A DNA stretch of 64,000 bases from the NCBI GenBank assembly GCA_963576735.1, contig OY755190.1, forward strand, positions 6,131,695-6,195,694, in the 5' to 3' direction. Shown in pieces: positions 61,330 through 64,000 of this stretch. The notes under the pieces were generated by a model. That model was not told the origin of the DNA and made no database searches. It saw only the letters and a list, made by a program, of their open reading frames with translations. The translations under genes were made by a program, and so were the position numbers. Each line of letters begins with the position of its first letter. Position 1 is the first letter of the stretch. Origin of the DNA: Bedellia somnulentella. Lineage: Eukaryota > Arthropoda > Insecta > Lepidoptera > Bedelliidae.

Positions 61330-64000
61330 ATACCCATCTAACATGTTACCGAACACAAAACCAATAGCCTAACCCTTTGAATTCACGTAAAAATCCTTCG
61401 TGCCATCTCCGATGCCATGACGCGGAACAATAAGAAAGCAATAAGCATAAATCTCTGAAAATGGCCGATATTGAAGTTTTTTTAAATCTCCGATAACGTA
61501 CCTTTATCGTGTTTGTTTGAAACAACCCTTTATCAAGATCGGGGGTAGTGGCGACGTCGCGCGAGAGTCATAGCTCCTACTTGCATATCATTAGCACAGA
61601 AATTATTCGATTATACTTTTATATTGAGCACTAACTTACGTGTTCCGCCGCGTCTATTCGGAATTTATAGTTTTGGCTGATGCTATCGCGATTTTGATAA
61701 GGCTTATTGAAATGCGTGTTGAATTTGGGGTTGAAAAGGGTTGGTAATGAAAAACTGGCTTGATTTAATTTTGTCACAGCTGATAGTTTTAGTGGTGTTA
61801 AAGAAATTGTTGATCGATTCATGGACATTTTATGATGTTGCTTGGGTGTAAACTAATTATCTTAAATATAAATTTCATTAAATGTTTTTTTTTAAAGATG
61901 TTTATTGTTAGCATTCTTAATTCGAATCTCATTCATTTAGAATCTCAGGGCGGCTTGATGTTATTTTCCAAATACCTCTAAGGTTATCATAAGAAAATAA
62001 AGGTATTCTTTTAACATAAATAAATATTAATAAACTTGCTAATTCAAAATATAGAACGAGAATTAACACTACCGACGCATGTTTATTTCAAACCTCTTTC
62101 GAATGCACACAAAGTCACGCACAGACTCAAGGAGGTGAGGGTGCTTGCAACCTCTTTCGGGTTGTAGAGTGTTTGCGTCATACTTTATACGGATTCCGCT
62201 TTCCCCTTTACGCTATATACCAATGTATTATTTCAATAAGAATTATATAATAAGTATGGGGAGAACGTTTTAATAATGGAGCCCTTAACGCCTTCAGAAT
62301 AAACATGTGCTGACTTAGATATATGTAGGTTTCCGCTACATAGGTAAAATATTGTAGAATGCTAGATAAAATTGTATTTAGCATTTAAAATAGAGTTATA
62401 AGTTTTTGCATATCACAATTATACCACCTTTAATTAAAGTAATTAAAACTTTAATCTCGAGACCCAGAAGTCAGGGCTCCATAAATTTTCTCTTTCAACC
62501 CATACTTTAATCAAAAACATCTGACTTTAATTCTAGTTGAGTAAAACAAGTCAAAATTATACATATTAAGATCACCGATATATGCAAAAATTCGAACGAA
62601 ATTGTACAAAGCTCCTTAGCCCTTCTTATTAGTAAAATTCCTAATATTCTATATTTGAAAATAACAACTTTTGCATACAACTGCACAGCATACGATTATA
62701 CAACCAACTACAGAATATCTATTGAATACAACAAGCCAAGACCTACCAAAGATACCAACAGACAGACCTCATAAGACATACAAACAGCGTTATTTATTTC
62801 TACCGTACCATTGAGACTCTAATCCGCAATGGGTCGTAATTGGCTGTGGAGTGGCAATTAGCGTACAAGCGGGGTCCTTGAGTCCCCCGTCTCAGACCTT
62901 TGTTATTCACTTTACATCGCGAATGTACCTTCATACATTTGTCACGGAGTGTATGGATACGACTGTACCGCGATATAAACTTTTGAAGAGGCAATTAAAA
63001 GAGTTGCTGTCGTGTTGTTCGTGTAGATGTCTTGATGAGGCGGTGGGGTTTTTAGGTAAGTAGTAGTAATAGTGTATTGTGCAGTTGCATGGTTTAGCTA
63101 AATATGGTTTCTTTTTTCCGCGTGTGAGACTTTCCTACTTATAGTATTAGCAGATGAATAATGAATGACCGCAGTTTCAGAGTAATAGTAATCGAATGTT
63201 ACTCACTGGGGAAGAATAGGAGTATTAGTTATATATTTGTCTTCCATGGGGTTAGAAGTCAGCTTAAAACTGACTAGCATTGGTTTCATTAATGTTTTTG
63301 TAAAATAATCAAGCGATATTAATTCAGTCAGTGATGTGTTATTTTGAAAGATAAATGTTTTTTTAAATCTGTTTACATTATGACGAATGAAAGTAATACC
63401 ACAGTGAAATTGCACTAACAGATTCAATTCTTATATACTAAAGTACATATAATCACGCCTTAAGTCATTAAGTTGTAGTTACTTCGGTGCAGGTCAACTT
63501 GTGTCGTATGGCCGTATATATTTATTTATTATTTATAAGTCCCTATTTCGTAGGATGAGACAATTCCCTTTTTAACTACACAAAAAGAAAGATATAATAA
63601 AGTATTATTCAAACACATAAACCTAATACGCGCAACGTAACAAAACTCAATCTCAAAACACAAGTACATGAAAGCTAAAGCAACACCTCACAAGGGGAGT
63701 TGCCAGCAAATTAATTGTGGCAATTAGGGCCCCTGCCTACCCCACTTTCGCTCTCGGGAATTCAATTATTGATGGCTCTGATCCAGCTTTGTGAGCGGAG
63801 TGCTCCGGACGTTGTCGCTCATAAACAAATTGTATTTTGCGGTGGACGATGAATTCGAATCATGTTTACTGGGTGGACTGACAGCGATAACTTTTGGTAC
63901 TTTAATGGATTTCGAAGATCAAGAGTATTAATTAGTTTCGATGATGAAGTTATTAATATCGATGTGATGGAATGGGTGATTTTGTCTCGGCATCTTATAC
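61330..64000. other. No gene recognised
   Basis: AT-rich with a few less AT-rich spots (61540..61580, 62810..63060, 63720..63850). An open frame of 70 codons at 62851..63063 ends FLGK before gtaagt-like sequence but has no recognisable content. No retroposon copies of families A-C were seen here, unlike the rest of the window. Confidence 0.4.

Noticed and set aside
62851..63063. 70-codon ORF followed by a gtaagt donor, possible first exon
   Set aside because: No recognisable motif or partner exon; kept only as unassigned sequence.
51645..64000. Search for the Walker A exon of FANCJ
   Set aside because: No stretch coding GSGKS/T with splice sites in the needed phase was found by eye; it probably lies beyond the window.
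1..64000. CRISPR arrays, bacterial operons, riboswitches
   Set aside because: The sequence is animal nuclear DNA; the tandem repeats seen lack spacer variety and associated genes.

Overview
This window looks like chromosomal DNA of a lepidopteran insect (moth or butterfly). It is AT-rich and intron-rich, has animal-type splice sites, and is saturated with transposable elements: an RTE-type LINE and many short pieces of it, two abundant short retroposon families, a mariner, piggyBac-type debris and many MITEs. No bacterial operons, rRNA or free-standing tRNA genes are visible. The assignment to Lepidoptera is inference from repeat types and gene structure.

Two host genes can be supported. At the left edge the last two exons of a C2H2 zinc-finger gene run on the + strand (258..362 and 1537..1618, with a poly(A) signal at 1630). 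Convergent to it, on the - strand, lies most of a FANCJ/BRIP1-type DNA helicase gene. It was rebuilt here as 17 coding exons between 51644 and 2324, about 751 codons, with every exon junction in phase. It shows the iron-sulfur cysteines and helicase motifs Ia, II (DEAH), III, IV, V and VI. The Walker A exon and the start codon are not seen and probably lie beyond the right edge. The reading frame ends 33 codons after the last helicase exon, so the long C-terminal tail of vertebrate BRIP1 is absent.

Nearly everything else sits in FANCJ introns or, past 51.7 kb, upstream of the visible exons. 1-9 kb: zinc-finger end, FANCJ 3' exons, and an intact 1040-codon RTE LINE (4.66-7.97 kb) inserted in a short retroposon. 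9-21 kb: FANCJ exons among retroposons, a piggyBac remnant, and foldback elements carrying tRNA-like sequences (12.8-13.3, 16.8-17.1, 17.5-17.9 kb). 22-25 kb: an ORF1-only retroposon between two FANCJ exons and a decayed duplicate of one exon. 26-31 kb: nested insertions, including a 1.34 kb element with long inverted repeats and a cysteine-rich ORF. 31-51 kb: one FANCJ intron of about 21 kb holding a 5'-truncated CR1/Jockey-type LINE, a full-length but frameshifted mariner, a 1.7 kb foldback element rich in GCCGT, a 122-bp tandem array, and a 130-bp-arm palindrome beside a splice donor. 52-64 kb: MITEs, including one with 40-bp perfect terminal repeats and a 9-bp target duplication, retroposon copies, and long stretches where no gene was recognised.

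Three repeat families recur and are named here. Family A is a ~245-bp retroposon ending in CGTGAGTAT plus ATGT repeats, a tail closely similar to the 3' end of the resident RTE LINE. Family B is a ~370-bp tRNA-derived SINE ending in ATGTT repeats. Family C is a foldback family whose arms each carry a tRNA-like cloverleaf. The most notable structures are the family C foldbacks, the RTE/family A tail match, and the long palindrome next to a FANCJ 5' splice site.
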